From contig JAAOMT010000523.1 in NCBI GenBank assembly GCA_016748015.1, positions 880,423 through 944,422 of the forward strand: a stretch of 64,000 nt of DNA. The letters run 5' to 3'. This stretch comes from Geosiphon pyriformis (lineage: Eukaryota; Glomeromycota; Glomeromycetes; Archaeosporales; Geosiphonaceae). Under the pieces are notes generated by a model that ran no database searches, was not told the origin of the DNA, and saw only the letters and a list, made by a program, of their open reading frames with translations. The number at the start of each line of letters is the position of its first letter. The stretch's first letter is position 1. Below, one piece after another: positions 48,698 to 59,889 of the stretch. Both the position numbers and the translations under genes were made by a program.

Positions 48698-49587
48698 GTG
48701 CTTTTGATTTTGGCATTTGCTATTCTTCAGATCTTGTCCTTATTGTGTGGATAACTATCCAAGCAAGAAATTGCTTGGTGCCATGCAACAGTAATCAGTG
48801 TGCTATGACTGATCCAGTCACTTATAAGAATTATGTACTGGCATGAAGTGTTACACATTCCTTTTCGACCAGAAATGTTATTCTACATTCCTTTGTCGAG
48901 TAGCTGTTCTCTACAAGCAAGACATGGTTTGTTGTCCCACTTGCCTTGTCATTTTGGATAGCTGTACTGCTTTCAGTAACATAGTTTACAATAATAGTGG
49001 GTTCATATTTAGTAGTCTTTGTTGGGCATAATCCAAGCTCCCATGAAAGAAAGTTTTTTGTTACAATTTTGGCATTTAAGTGGAATATATGGTGATTGCT
49101 TTAATGACTTGTGTGAGTAGGATCTTTCCCAGCCACTAGTTATTTTTTTTTTGGTAATATTTTCTTTTAGTGCATCTTCTTTCTTTTCCTTCTTTTTGTC
49201 ATCTCAAGAAAATACTGATGGCAACTTATTGTGTTCAATATTAGTCTAAAAAACTTGGTAGGCTTCTCAGGTAGGTTTTTTTTCTTCATTCTTGAATGCA
49301 ATAAGTGGTGCTGTTGTATTGGTACTAGGTTTAAAATGACCACAGGTAGCTGATACTTGTATGTATTTATTGCTTTGGCTGAATTGCAGCTTTTGTGTGG
49401 TCCAATCAAGCATTGTATTGGTTTTGGATAACCAATTATTGCTGACAAGTATTTGGTATTGAGTGGCCTCTATCACTAAGACTTTGATGGAGATGATAAT
49501 ATCATTGACTTCAAATGGGAAGTTATCAATTTTGTCTATAAGAGTTTTGGTCACTTTATTGGCTGTAATGATTTTGGTGCTGACCAT
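48698..49587 (-). mobile_element. Element C, segment 2 (protease end and zinc module)
   Basis: Between D and E the minus strand continues element C. It encodes the C-terminal half of the protease (KIITANKVTKTLIDKIDNFPFEVN, NNWLSKTNTMLDWTTQKLQ) at 49267-49587 and a decayed Cys-rich module to 48698. Reading resumes on the other side of E in exact register. Confidence 0.88.
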
Positions 49588-50504
49588 TGTTACTCATAGA
49601 ATATAGAAAGTATATTATTAGCAAATAGATATTAACCAATCAGAAGTAGACATAGTAAATGTGGAATTCCAGGATTCCTCTTAGAGGAATTGCAAGATTT
49701 CAGGAATTTCAGGATTCTCCAGTAAAGAATTGCAGGATTCCAGAATTCCAGAATTCTTCTCATCAGGAATTGCAGGATTCCAAAAATTTCAGGATTTCTG
49801 TCGCAAGAAATTGAAAAATTGAGGAATCTTAAATATGTATATATAGCAGTAGTATTAGAAGCAGAAAAAGACATGAAAAATCCTTAGCTTAGTTACCACA
49901 ATCCTTAAATAAATAATTATTTACTATATCAAATTTATTCTTCACTATTAACACTTCATGTTAATAGTAACTGATACTTAATCATACTAAAACAATAGCT
50001 CTTAATCACAGCTATTGATGGGATACTAACTTGTAAATTGTCTTGGCTTATTTCTTATTTTCTCTTTTATCTTTTCTTTATTTTCTTTGTTGTCTACTAA
50101 CTTGATTAAAGAATTTACTCTTGAAGAACTTACAGAGAAATAAAACTTACTTAAACAATACTTACTTTTGGAGGACTTATGGAAGAATAAACTTGCTTAA
50201 ACAATACTTATTCTTGGAGGACTTATGGAGGAACTGACATCAGAAAACAGCACTAATATACACTTAGGGAGGATATTGTACCAGGAGAATCATCAACCAT
50301 TAAGCTGAGCAAGCAATTAATGAAACTACGGTTTTAGGAAACTACTGATAAACTGTTATCATTGAATCTCTGTTCATTATACAAAGAACTCAATTAGAAA
50401 ACCTTCAGATAAAATACCTTCAGATTATCATCATTACCAATCATTTTAAGCACTAAGTTATGGGTTTGTTATTCACTCGACACCTTAAAAAATTACCTGT
50501 AACA
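49588..50504 (+). repeat. 5' LTR of element E
   Basis: TGTTACTCATAG to CTGTAACA. U3 has four or five degenerate units of GGAATTGCAGGATTCCAG (about 49660-49815). TATATATAGCAGTAG at about 49838 looks like the promoter. Two hairpins follow: ACTATTAACA..TGTTAATAGT and CAATAGCT..AGCTATTG. Confidence 0.93.
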
Positions 50505-50506
50505 TT

Positions 50507-50524
50507 TGGTGCTCCCTGTGAGGT
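50507..50524 (+). other. Primer binding site of element E
   Basis: TGGTGCTCCCTGTGAGGT begins two bases after the LTR and fits priming by a tRNA ending GGGAGCACCA. A tRNA with 5' end GCTCCCT would match; the amino acid is unknown. Confidence 0.7.
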
Positions 50525-50565
50525 ATAATCCTACAGAGAACCAGTGCCAACAACATCATTCAAAT

Positions 50566-52377
50566 GTGGCAGAATCAAAAATTATAGGAGCCAACCACTT
50601 ATGATTTGCAAAATCCTTGTTTCAACAATACAGTTAACAATTAGAATTAAACAGTAATCACTACCCAGTCAAATCAGCCTTCAACTATTATATCAACAAT
50701 AAAATCACAGACTGTTTAGGAGGAACCGTTAATATCAAATCAGCAAGAGAAAATTTTTATACAGAATTATTTCAACACACCAGCTTACCAAGAAATCACA
50801 GTTTTGCCCTAATCATTAGAGAATTCAATCAAACTATTGAAAAATACACGCAACAACAATTTCCCATTACCTATACAGACAAAGGTAAAAGAAGAATACA
50901 AACACCAGCAACAACACCAAAAGAAATACAGTTACCTAGTTGGAAAAAACACAGAGTAGAATCACCAACTGTTCCATCATATCACTACACATCTGGAAGC
51001 ACCATTAATATTTCATCAGCAGATACATCCACATCAAATGCGACATCAACATTTAGAAGATTTCAGTTTCAAAGCAAACAACAGAAAGAAGACTTACTAA
51101 GACCATACAGCACATATTTTGAAGGATTTAAATCACGATCCCCAATACCATCAGGAATTTGATCACCAATATCCCAATCAGATTTTGGAGCCGCTACTCT
51201 GTGAGAATTATCAGAAGAAGAAGAGGAAGAAAGTAAAGATCAAGGATTCACTTACTAAAACCCAATCTCAGAAAACTCAGAATTCAGAACCCCAAACATT
51301 TAAACTTCACAAAATCCAAACATAGAAAATCCAGAAATTGAAACTCCAAATATTAGAACTCAGCAAAATCAAAACAATCAGAACTCTAATTTAATTAATC
51401 AGCCAAATGTATCTCCAAATATTGTCATCAATCACTGACCAATTGATCCGATAGTCAAACCCATTTAGCAGCCACCTCAACAACCAAATCCACAAATCCA
51501 ACAGCCACAAGAACCACCTTAGCAACCACCACTGCAACAACAACCACTACAGTAGCCACAACAACAACTAAACGTAAACCAAATGGCCTATGCACCTATT
51601 GCCAAGTTAGAAAACTTTACTGGCAAAAAAGACAACACTCAAGCATGGATTAATGACGTCTCCAAGGCCATTATAGCAAACAATTGGGACAATGCCAGAG
51701 ACCTACAGGCAATCTCATACTTTCTCAAAGAAACTGCTGACTCTTGGTAGCAGAGTTTAGCCACCAGACCACAAACATTTCAACAATTCAAAACTGCCTT
51801 TCTGAAATATTTTAGCAATAATAACAGTATTAATTGTCTAGCCAATACTTTCACCACAATCAAACAGAATAATACTGAAACAGTCACAACATATTTAGAA
51901 TGCTTTCATAGAATCCTATACCAAATTCAAGCCATTGATACTGTGTATTTCACAGAACCCCAGATCCTCAACCAGTTTATTCGTGGCCTGTACAGTAGTA
52001 TTTTGCAATATGTACACCCATTACATCCAGCCAACTTTCAAGCCGCAGTCACACATGCCAGAGATTTCAAATCAGCTGAGCTAAAAGCCAATCATGCTCA
52101 AGCTGTAAATTTAGTAATGAATGGATCATCTGATTTGAATTCCACATTGAAGCAAATCAGTAATACTATCAATCAGAAAATAGAGGAATACTTAGCTGAT
52201 AATAGCACAATTTATCAACCTCCTCAATGGCATAACAATCAGAGAAATGCAAATTGTTTCCAAAATCAGTCACATCTAACATCATCATCCAATCAGCAGT
52301 GGCAGCCAGAGATGTATGTCTGCCACAACTGTGGTAAACAAGGCCACATAAGAGCCAACTGCAATGCTTATAACTGA
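50566..52377 (+). pseudogene. Gag of element E
   Basis: The conserved frame starts at GTG (50566) and gives a ~600-codon protein: N-terminal helical part, long Gln/Pro/Asn-rich region, capsid-type domain (MAYAPIAKLENFTGKKDN... near 51582 onward; DFKSAELKANHAQAVNLVMN) and a CCHC knuckle CHNCGKQGHIRANC at 52321-52362. TGA at 52375-52377 follows the knuckle. TAG codons at Gln positions (for example 51520-51522) interrupt it. The part from 51943 to 52377 is fully open. Confidence 0.85.
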
Positions 52378-52632
52378 CAATCAGAAAATCAACATTAAAA
52401 CACTGATTACCAATTCCAAATCCTGAATCAATATCAAAATCAAGAGCAAAATCAAAACACTTACCTGCCAATAATGCAGCAGCCGATTTATTAAGCACCA
52501 GTATATCAGATCCTAGTTTATTAACTGCAGCCACCAGCAATATATCAACTGCAGCCACAAGTAATCTATTAACCTCCAACCATTCAAACACCACCCCAAA
52601 ACTTACCTCAACATGGAATCCAAAGACCAAGA

Positions 52633-53222
52633 ATGACACAACAAAACTGGAGATCAGCAATGGTTGTCTATCAACTAATCCCCAGTTCCTCTAACTTACC
52701 ATCAGGATCACATTCTCAGAATTTGGGTACCAATGCCACCCAAAACCTGAATTTTCAGAACTATTTAAGTCTCCTGGTTATCCCAGAAGATGCCACACCC
52801 AGCAACCCGGAAACCAACCCAATTCAAAAACTTACCAGCAACATACTACCAGCAACGGTCACCAAAAATAAAACATTAGCAGCCATCTTCCTGTTTGAGT
52901 TCGAGAAAACCACTCCAGTCCTATTATTAGTGGAGCCGCCCTTGAAAAAAAACCCATTACAGCAATGTATACTAATGCCAAAGTAGATGGCCACTTCATC
53001 AAATTGATCCTAGACAGCAGTTCAGCAGGCAGCATTATCACATAACAACTCATGGACTAATTAGATTGCTGAGTTGATCATGCTGCTAGTGCTCATATAA
53101 TTATTGCTAATGGAGCAACCAAAACTCCAATTGGCAAAATCGATGATTTCCTATTCGAAATTAATGGCATTATAATACCCATTAAAGTCTTGGTAATGGA
53201 AGCCACACAATACTAGGCTCTC
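52633..53222 (+). pseudogene. Protease of element E
   Basis: A retropepsin-like domain of an aspartic protease that would cut Gag-Pol. The active-site stretch reads LILDSSSAGSIIT with Asp at 53013-53015, but the following Ser-Gly is Ser-Ser. An in-frame TAA lies at 53043-53045, the same codon as in elements C and D. The downstream half (NGIIIPIKVLVMEATQ) is recognisable to 53220. Confidence 0.8.
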
Positions 53223-54581
53223 ATGAACAATGATTGGTTGTTGAAAACCCATGTTACCTTCGATTGGACCACTCAAAAACTACAATTAATCTTTGGTGGT
53301 CAGCATACTCAAACACCAGCCACTTGTGGTCACTTTAAGCCAAGCAATGCCCAACCACTCATTGAGTTCAAAGAAAAAACAAGGAAACCTATCTGGGAAG
53401 CCTACCAAGTCTCGTGGACTGACCAAGACCATAACAAATTGCCACTAGTACCTTCTTGGAACAGCAATGTCAAAGGAAAGCAAAAAGAAACAGAACTTAT
53501 CTGGACTTTTGACCAAGCTTGGGAAACAAAAAATGACTACAACAAACTGGCCGATTGGGAATGGGAAAAGGAAGATAATGGAAAGGGAAAAGGGAAAAAA
53601 ACCATACTGGAAGAGACCACCAGCACCAGTGAAATAACTAATGGCTGGACCAGTTCATACTTAGTCCATAAGCCATTATCACAACTGCCATATATTCCAC
53701 TCAAATGCAAAGACTGTAGAAAAAAACTTTCTTCTATGAGAGCATAGATTGCGCCAGATAAAGACCACTGGACACAAACCCATTACTATTGTAAGCCATG
53801 TCATAAAGAATGCTATGACTACCCAAAGAAACAGAGCAAATGGGACAATGAACTATGTTTCACTTGTGGCAAACAACTGCTCGACAAAGAAATGTGGAAT
53901 GACATTCCTGGTCGAGGAGGAACGTGTGACACTTTGTGTCAATACACAATCTTCATTAGTGACTGGGTGAGTCATGGTACTCCGATTACAGCAGCATGGC
54001 ACCGAGCACTCAATTGTTTAGACAGTTACACTCATGATGAAGAGGAGATCTGGCGAATGGCCAACACCAAAGTAGAAGGTGCTACACCCAGTGAAATACT
54101 GGAAATTAAAAACAATTTCCCAGAACTGGTCAATATCATTCATATTTCTAACTCAGATGCTTTTATAGACAAAGAAACAGGTCCAGAAAACTTCCACGAA
54201 TACTACCAAAATTTAGCACCTACAAGAGAAGAGCAGAAGCAGTATTTAAAATAAGTAAACACCCAATTATGTGACTACTGTTTGATTCCCTGTGACTTTC
54301 AATATTGTAATGAATGTGACCTCATTTACAATCCACTACCATGCATGATCTACACAATTCTGAAGGAAATCAAACCAATCAGCAGCTGGGCATCCAAATC
54401 GGAATTACCATTCAATCCTGATTCAAACTCTGACAATGATGATGATGAAAACACCAGTTCCAGTTCCATTCAAATTGGCGATAACAACAATGACAATTCC
54501 AACTCAGATTCAAACTCCAACCCAAAATATGAACAATACATTGCACTGCCAAACCTTTCCAAAAAACAGAAATTAAAATGA
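53223..54581 (+). pseudogene. Cys-rich (putative zinc-binding) module of element E
   Basis: About 450 codons between protease and dUTPase. Paired cysteines occur as CKDCRKKLSS, YYCKPCHKECYD, LCFTCGKQLLDKEMW, then GTCDTLCQYTIFISDW and QLCDYCLIPCDFQYCNECDLIYNP. This looks like two or three zinc ribbons or treble-clef folds. A helical part (PSEILEIKNNFPELV, YYQNLAPTREEQKQY) and an acidic Asp/Ser/Asn-rich linker follow. It is not a standard gypsy domain and its function is unknown. It is conserved in C, D and in part B. TAG at 53746, TAA at 54252 and TGA at 54579 break it. Confidence 0.72.
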
Positions 54582-55316
54582 TATAGTGACAATAATGAAG
54601 GTATTATGTCCGAACACATGCATAATACTGATGCCAGGTTTGATCTGAGGTATTCATGAAAAAATGCCATCAAATTGGAACCACATTTGTGCACTTGCAT
54701 TGATCTAAAAATAGCATTAGAAATCCCAGCAACAACAATGGTTCAACTAGCATCTAAGAGTAGTTTAGTAAAAAGAGGGATTAATATAAGAAAAGGAATA
54801 ATTGATGCAGGATATATAAGAAATATTATTGCTATGCTACAAAATGACTCTGAAAAGACCTATATCATAGAGCCAAATGAAAAGATAGCACAGACAATAT
54901 TCCTGTCTCTGGTAAAAATGGTGCAGTTAGTATCAGTGGGAAATAGGGAGGAATTAAGGATAACAGCAAAAGGAATACAGAGATTTGGATTAATGGATAG
55001 AATAGATATACCTGTCAATATGGCAGAAGAAGAAATTGTTGACCAAGGAGAAATTATCTCAACAAATCAAGCAATTTCCATTCTACCATATGGCCAGTAC
55101 ATGGTAGAAATAAAGTGGAAAGTAAAAAAACAGAATCAGATTTTTGAAACAGAACCAACTCTTTGTAAATCAGAAAAGATTAGACTTATCAATCTCCATA
55201 TACCAGCCAAAGATTACAGCCACATTAAAATTCCCATCTATAATAACACAGGAAATATCATAGTAATACCAGCCAGAACCATCATTGAATACTTAAGCAC
55301 TGAAATAGAGGATTAA
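54582..55316 (+). pseudogene. dUTPase and pre-RT linker domain of element E
   Basis: Five dUTPase motifs in order: ARFDLRY (1), SKSSLVKRGINI (2), KGIIDAGYIRNI (3, catalytic Asp retained), NEKIAQTIFLSLV (4) and a degenerate IQRFGLMDRID (5). The enzyme would lower dUTP during reverse transcription, as in some retroviruses. The remaining ~110 residues (NQAISILPYGQYMVEIKW, IPIYNNTGNIIVIPARTIIEYLSTEIE) form a separate conserved domain leading to RT. From 54675 to 55316 the frame is fully open. Confidence 0.85.
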
Positions 55317-55403
55317 CCACCAAGCACCATTCTGGACTTTTCACAGCTTTGTGAATATGTCAATATCACATCACAAACAATATATGAACAAAGCGAATGT
55401 TAT

Positions 55404-56372
55404 TTGTTTCAATCAGAGCAATTGGAACAAATGAACATGAGAAACTTAGATTCACTCCAATGTATGCAGCTCAAGATGTTGCTCAACAATTTCAATAACA
55501 TCTTTGCCAGTGAAAACAAGTTTGGCCGAACTGATATTATCCAGCATCAGATTAAGACTGAAGATACAATGCCAATTAAACAAAGAACATACAAAGTACC
55601 ACCAGCTAGCCATGAAATCATTTATCAAGAGATAAACTGAATGCTTAACAACAGGCTAATTCAATCATCAATGAGCCCATGGTCATTACCAGTGGTACTC
55701 ATCCAGAAAAAGAATGGAAAAATCCAATTTTGTGTGAACTACAGGAAACTCAATGGTGTAACTCGTGGAGACAGCTATTCAACCCCAAGAATACAAAAAT
55801 TGTTTGACACTTTCAGCAGAAACAAGTGGTTCTCAACATTAGACTTAAACAGTAGTTACTGGCAAGTAGTCATAGATCCAGCTGACAAGAAGAAAACAGC
55901 ATTCACCACTAGAAAAAGGAATTTTGAATTTGAAGTAATGCCTTTCAGCTTAACTAATGCCCCAGCCATATTTTAATGACTAATGGAAATTGTTTATACT
56001 GGCTTATTGTAAAAATTAGTAGTTGTATATTTGGACAACACCAATGTATTCTCAAAAACATTTGATAATCATCTTCATCATTTTTAACAAGTGTTCAAAA
56101 GACTAAGAAGAGCAGAACTAAAGTTAAATGCAACAAAGTGCTTTTTCGGCAAGACAGAACTAAAATTTTTGGGACACATAGTCAGCAAAGATGGCATTAA
56201 AACAGATCCAGAAAAAATAGAGATAGTAAAGAACTTTCCAGTACCAACTAATGTAACTGAATTGAAATCATTCTTGGAATTCACAAGCTATTATCGACGC
56301 TTTATAAAGAACTTTTTAAAGATAGTTCAACCACTTAATAATCTACAAACCAAAAATACAAAATATAAATAA
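55404..56372 (+). pseudogene. Reverse transcriptase of element E
   Basis: Classical Ty3/gypsy RT: FGRTDIIQHQIKTEDTMPIKQR, KKNGKIQFCVNYRKLN, FSTLDLNSSYWQV, FEVMPFSLTNAPAIF, VVYLDNTNVFSKTFDNHLHHF and FLGHIVSKDGIKTDPEKIE. The active-site YxDD reads YLDN (GAC AAC at 56034-56039), so the second metal-binding Asp is lost. Further stops sit at 55638, 55974 and 56010. Confidence 0.88.
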
Positions 56373-56830
56373 ACAGAAAGTCAACAAGAAGCTTTTGATA
56401 TTCTGAAAAAAAAGCTCATTCAAGCTTTAGTACTGATCTACCCAGATTACAACAAACCATTTATCATTACTACCAATGTATTAGGCCAAGCATTGGGAGC
56501 AGTACTATCTCAAAAGAGACCAGACAACAGAAAACATCCAGTAGCATATGCCAGCTGAGGTCTAACACCAGCCAAAAAGAACTATGGAACATCAGAACTA
56601 GAACATTTAGCAATCTATTGGGCAGTCATAAAGTGGAATGAATACTTGAGCCAAAAGTTTGATATATACACAGATCATAAAGAGTTAACATTACTTCAAA
56701 AGCAAGAATTTGATGATGGCCGCTAATCCAGATGGAAAATGGCACTCTTATGATATACTTATACTATACACTATAAAAAAGAAAAAGACAACAGAAATGC
56801 TAATGGTTTGTCGTAAATAAGACAAATCTA
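56373..56830 (+). pseudogene. RNase H of element E
   Basis: ESQQEAFDILKKKLIQAL, then FIITTNVLGQALGAVLSQK (first catalytic Asp is Asn), HPVAYAS, ELEHLAIYWAVIKWNEYL and FDIYTDHKELTLLQKQEF. The order and spacing fit gypsy RNase H. Confidence 0.85.
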
Positions 56831-56949
56831 AGAACATTTCAACCCAAAAATATAACAAAACCAAAACAATACCAATGAAAAATATAACAAAAGATAAACA
56901 TACAAAAATATTAACAACTACAACATTATATAAACACTCAACAGTTCAA

Positions 56950-58134
56950 GGAAAATTTATCTCAAACAGAACAAAAGAGTATCAAACAACAATCAAAATA
57001 TTTTATCACTTACCAAAATATACTTTATTGGAAAAATAGAAGGGATCCAGATCAACCAACCAGAGTAATTACAGAGCCAGAAAAAGAGACAATATTATTT
57101 AACATGTACTTAAATCCAACAGCAGGACACTTTCACAAAGAAGCAATTATGGAAAAAACCAGAAAAAGATACTATTGGCCATCAATATATCCAGACATCA
57201 TCCAATATGTTCAAAATTATGATGCTTATCAATGAAGAAAAAGAACAAGACCCAGTGAACCATTAAGACCAATCAAAGTGGGACAACTATTCGACCATAT
57301 TGGAATTGATTTAGTCAAACTATTAACAATCACCAGCAAAGGAAACAGATACATAGCAGTAGCCATGGACTATCTTACTAAATGGCCAGAGGTGAAAGCA
57401 ATTCAAAGAGCAAATGCAAAATCCGTTGCCAAATTCATCTATTAGGATTTGATTTGTCAACATGGATGTTCAAAAGATTTATTATCAGACCAAGGAACAC
57501 ATTTTGTGAACAGAACATTAACAGAATTGAGCCAAAAATTCGGAATTAAGAGACTATTATCATCACTATACCATTCACAAACCAACAGATTAGTTGAAAG
57601 ATTCAACAGAACATTGTGTGAAGCAATAGCTAAGCTCAGCCAAGAAAACCAGAATGATTGGAATTTGTTGATACCATCAGTACTATTTGCTTATTGAACA
57701 ATGAAGCAAGATACTACACAAACAACACCATTTGAATTAGTATATGGTAGAACAGCAACACTACCAGTGGAAATAGAAGTCAGCACATATCCAACCGAAC
57801 CAATAACAGAAGAAAATTTCAAAAACACATTGTTAAGAAAAACATATGACTTAATAGAAACATTAGAAAACAAACAATGGAGAGCAGCTGATAACATACA
57901 AAGGTCACAAGAAAAACAAAAAGAAAGACATGATAACCAATTACCAGATAAACCAGTTGAACTCAAGATTAAAGACAAAATACAACTACATTATACCAAA
58001 GCAGAAAAACAATGGAGTGGAAAATTTGACCCCAAATGGGACGGACCATTTCACATAGAAGAAATTCTAGGAAATGGAGCTTACAAATTAAGATTGATTA
58101 ACAAAATTTTGACCAAAGCAGCACATGGAGATTG
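56950..58134 (+). pseudogene. Integrase of element E
   Basis: The HHCC zinc part is present with losses (GHFHKEAIMEKTRKRYYWPS; Cys drift to NYDAYQ). The catalytic core has GIDLV, LLSDQGTHFVNRTL and HSQTNRLVERFNRTLCEAI (D,D,E all visible). The C-terminal GPY/F-type module DPKWDGPFHIEEILGNGAYKLR ends near 58090. It is the best-preserved integrase here, but stops remain (57235, 57443, 57695). No chromodomain is seen. Confidence 0.88.
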
Positions 58135-58958
58135 ATTAAAACCATATCACCATATAGCATCATCATCTACCAGTAATATTCTACAACTAGGAGTACAGAG
58201 AATATTAGTTCAACTAGATAAAATTTTACGAGATCTGGAACCAATCATCATCATTAATAACAACACACCCAATTGATCAACAGAAAGAATATATAAAGAC
58301 ATGGTTGATGTGACAGAAAAATGCAGAAAAATAGAAATTACCAACAACATCTATTCATTAACACAACAAATCTTTCAATTAATCTAACATCAGGAGATGG
58401 AAATTACAATCAATCAACAAATTATTTGATACAAAAGTACTGCAAGGATACCACAACACAAAGTACAGAGAAGACTCAAAAATGTTGTTGACAAGATCAT
58501 GACCAAGGTAAAATTGGCCATGAAAAAACAATGAATAGTCGGATTATACCAAGAACTTACTGGAGAAACTTGGACTTGGTGGATGCAACAATTTCCAAAA
58601 AACTATTGTCATTTTCACTTGGGACAACACATAAATATCCAGAATTTGTACACCAACAAAACAAAACAGTTATTCGACACAACAATACTGAGACAACTAG
58701 AACAATTTGTAAGAAAAAACAATCTAACCACACAAGCTCGAGCCATTTACTGGCTATATATGGGATTTTAAGACCAACCAGAAATCTTACTCAACACAGC
58801 AATGGATACAGTTATGAGTAATCAATTGGGAAAAATGACCAATGCCCAATTTGAAGAACTACAAACTCAAATAACACAAGTAATACTCGAAAAAGAAGTT
58901 CAAAAAATAATTCAAGAAGAGGAATTAAAAGAGTTAGATTTCAATGGAGCTCAATATT
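58135..58958 (+). pseudogene. Conserved C-terminal region after integrase, element E
   Basis: About 270 codons downstream of the GPY/F module, with YQELTGETWTWWMQQF, FHLGQHINIQNLYTNKTK, FVRKNNLTTQARAIYWLY and NAQFEELQTQITQVILEKEV, ending GAQY. A, C and D share it. I see no membrane segment or signal peptide, so an envelope gene is unlikely. It may be a pol extension or a separate 3' ORF. Confidence 0.65.
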
Positions 58959-58970
58959 AAAAGGAGAGAA
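58959..58970 (+). other. Polypurine tract of element E
   Basis: AAAAGGAGAGAA immediately before TAA and the 3' LTR. Equivalent tracts precede the 3' LTRs of D (AAAAGAAAGAGA) and C (minus strand). It would prime plus-strand DNA synthesis. Confidence 0.75.
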
Positions 58971-58973
58971 TAA

Positions 58974-59889
58974 TGTTACTCATAGAATATAAGAAGTATA
59001 TTATTAGCAAATAGATATTAGCCAATTAGAAGTAGACATAGTAAATGTGGAATTCCAGAATTTCTTTCAGAGAAATTGCAGGATTCCAGAAATTTCAGAA
59101 TTCTTTGGTGAGGAATTGCAGGATTCCAGAATTTCAGGATTTCTCTCATCAGAAATTGCAGAATTCCAAGAATTCCAGGATTCCTGTTACAAGGAATTGA
59201 AAAATTGAAGAATCTCAAATATGTATATATAGCAGTAGTATTAGAAGCAGAAAAAGACATGAAGAATTCTTAGCTTAGTTACCACAATCCTTAAATAAAT
59301 AATTATTTACTATATCAAATTCATTCTTCACTATTAATACTTTATGTTGATAGTAACTGATACTTAACCATACTGAAACAATAGCTCTTAATCACAGCTA
59401 TTGATGGGATACTAACTTGTAAATCACCTTGGCTTATTTCTTATTTTCTCTTTTATCTTTTCTTTATTTTTTTGTTGTCTACTAACTTGATTAAAGGATT
59501 TACTCTTGGAGGACTTACGAAGGAATAAAACTTACTTAAACAATATTTACTCTTGGAGAACTTATGGAAGAATAAACTTGCTTAAACAATACTTATTCTT
59601 GGAGGACTTACGGAGGAACTGACATTAGGAAACAGCACTGGTATACACTTAGGGAGAATATCATACCAGAAGAATCATCAACCATCAAGCTGAGCAAGCA
59701 ATCGATGAAACTACAGTTTCAAGAAACTACTAATAAACTGCTACCATTGAATTTCTGTCCATTATACAAAGAACTCAATTAGAAAACCTTCAGATAAAAT
59801 ACCTTCAGATTATCATTGTCACCAATTGCTTTAAGTACCAAGTTATGGGTTTGTTATTCACTCGACACCCCAAAGAATCACTTGTAATA
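58974..59889 (+). repeat. 3' LTR of element E
   Basis: 916 bp, TGTTACTCATAG to CTTGTAATA (terminal CA mutated to TA). It matches the 5' LTR apart from scattered transitions and keeps the GGAATTGCAGGATTCC array (59045-59210). CCAT follows at 59890-59893. Confidence 0.92.

Larger units (their letters stand above)
49588..59889 (+). mobile_element. Element E, full-length gypsy retrotransposon inserted in the protease of C
   Basis: It is 10,302 bp with 917- and 916-bp LTRs. CCAT precedes it (49584-49587) and follows it (59890-59893). It is the best-preserved copy in the window, with long open stretches of gag, zinc module, dUTPase, RT and integrase. Still, the protease, YxDD and several Gln/Trp codons are mutated, so it cannot be autonomous. 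Its insertion postdates C. Confidence 0.94.

Noticed and set aside
58135-58958. Envelope gene of a retrovirus-like element
   Set aside because: The region after integrase lacks a signal peptide, membrane anchor or cleavage site and is Gln/Asn/Lys-rich.
39749-58960. Alternative genetic code in which TAA/TAG mean Gln
   Set aside because: Retroelement frames have many TAA/TAG at Gln positions, but the host genes (ORC2, RPC19, CSL4, POLD4, RBBP6) end in TAA and use CAA/CAG freely for Gln. Mutation is the better explanation.
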